Below, piece by piece: positions 63,378-64,000 of a stretch of 64,000 bases of DNA; position 1 is the first letter of the stretch; each line of letters opens with the position of its first letter. The DNA comes from Furcasterigmium furcatum. Taxonomy: Eukaryota; Ascomycota; Sordariomycetes; Glomerellales; Plectosphaerellaceae. Position numbers and translations under genes: made by a program. The notes beneath the pieces are model-generated. The model had not been told where the DNA came from. It worked only from the letters and a program-made list of their open reading frames with translations, and did not search any database. The stretch is taken from assembly GCA_001599815.1 (NCBI GenBank), contig BCIA01000004.1, forward strand, positions 2,859,051 through 2,923,050, written 5' to 3'.

Positions 63378-64000
63378 ACTGAGTTCTGGCCGATGAAATG
63401 GATGTTGCGAATTAAAATAGGTGATAATTTAGGTCGAAGGATAAAAACGAGAAGCTATTGTTGAGCGGTCTTAACGAATCTTGTATCTCCATGACGAAGA
63501 CGGGGATTTGCCTGTATATATATCCCTGCTCTGACCACCATATCTCAAAATGGGAGTGGCTTTCTTAGGGCAGTTCAGCGTTCTTCATTCATGCTGGCGC
63601 AAAGCTTTGTCGGCAAGCTTTGTTTATCTCTGACCCGGACCTTTCGCGCAAGACATCGCCATTGACATGAAAGCTGACTAGGACGTATGTCAGAGCACTC
63701 TGTTCACAATCAGACAAAGAACTTGGCGCCTGGCGGCGCATCACAATGGCATTGTACCAGAACAAGTGACTCGTTTCGGCTCGTTCCCAATTTGATGCAA
63801 GGATTTGTAAAGTTGCGTAGATCGAAAACCAGGAGGCCTTTCTCGCCGAAACAATGTTCTAAACCACGGAGAGAACAGCTTGATCACCATCGCGCCAGAT
63901 GTTATCAACTGTGGTTCGCAGAATAACCCACGCGCTGCCCTGCCTCGTGAGATCGACTTTGTAGTAGTTTTTCATGAGGAAGTGACGTGAGGGATCATCG
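63378..64000. other. Intergenic region, no gene seen
   Basis: Promoter of the F-box gene at the left (TATATATA near 63514). No convincing coding sequence to the window end. Confidence 0.4.

Noticed and set aside
1..64000. CRISPR arrays, bacterial operons, insertion sequences, phage genes
   Set aside because: No direct-repeat/spacer arrays, Shine-Dalgarno-linked operons or transposase frames were seen. Gene structure is clearly that of a filamentous fungus.

Overview
The window is nuclear DNA of a filamentous ascomycete, most likely a sordariomycete-type Pezizomycotina. The evidence is monocistronic genes with short GT-AG introns of about 45-70 nt and CTAAC/CTGAC-type branch sites, Zn2Cys6 regulators, GC-rich third positions, and plant-associated secreted proteins (pectate lyase, LysM proteins, a LysM-CBM18-GH18 chitinase). 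The species cannot be fixed from sequence alone. Gene models were built by joining exons until the frame closed; most spliced lengths divide exactly by three.

Region 1 (1-14.3 kb): a 5'-truncated leucine-rich protein, a degenerate bZIP factor, an endonuclease/exonuclease/phosphatase-fold protein, a GPI-anchored secreted protein, a six-exon pectate lyase, a conserved fungal protein of unknown role, a stand-alone HeLo-like N-terminal-domain protein, and a Zn2Cys6 regulator divergent from an MCT-like MFS transporter. Region 2 (14.9-22.7 kb): a ten-exon chitinase divergent from a LysM protein gene that carries an assembly gap flanked by identical 95-bp ends and a decayed LysM module just after its stop; next comes a broken small cysteine-rich secreted protein gene and an AT-rich stretch.

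Region 3 (24-34.8 kb) looks like a sugar-utilisation cluster: GH13 alpha-glucosidase divergent from a maltose-type permease, two related Zn2Cys6 regulators, and a GH27 alpha-galactosidase. Region 4 (36.6-48.5 kb) looks like a small specialised-metabolism cluster: FAD monooxygenase, NAD(P)-binding epimerase-like enzyme, Zn2Cys6 regulator, NRPS-like A-T-R reductase and nitronate monooxygenase. It is followed by a sulfur pair: an ETHE1-like metallo-beta-lactamase-fold enzyme divergent from a YeeE/YedE-type transporter.

Region 5 (51.9-64 kb) is gene-poor and decayed. It holds a GPI-type pseudogene, an intact paraoxonase-like gene, fragments of at least four genes between 55 and 59 kb (including a lone LysM domain and a regulator remnant without a zinc cluster), a small cysteine-containing secreted protein, a truncated LysM paralogue and an F-box protein. 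Intact enzyme clusters next to decaying secreted-protein and regulator genes is the pattern of an accessory or subtelomeric-type region; that reading is inference.
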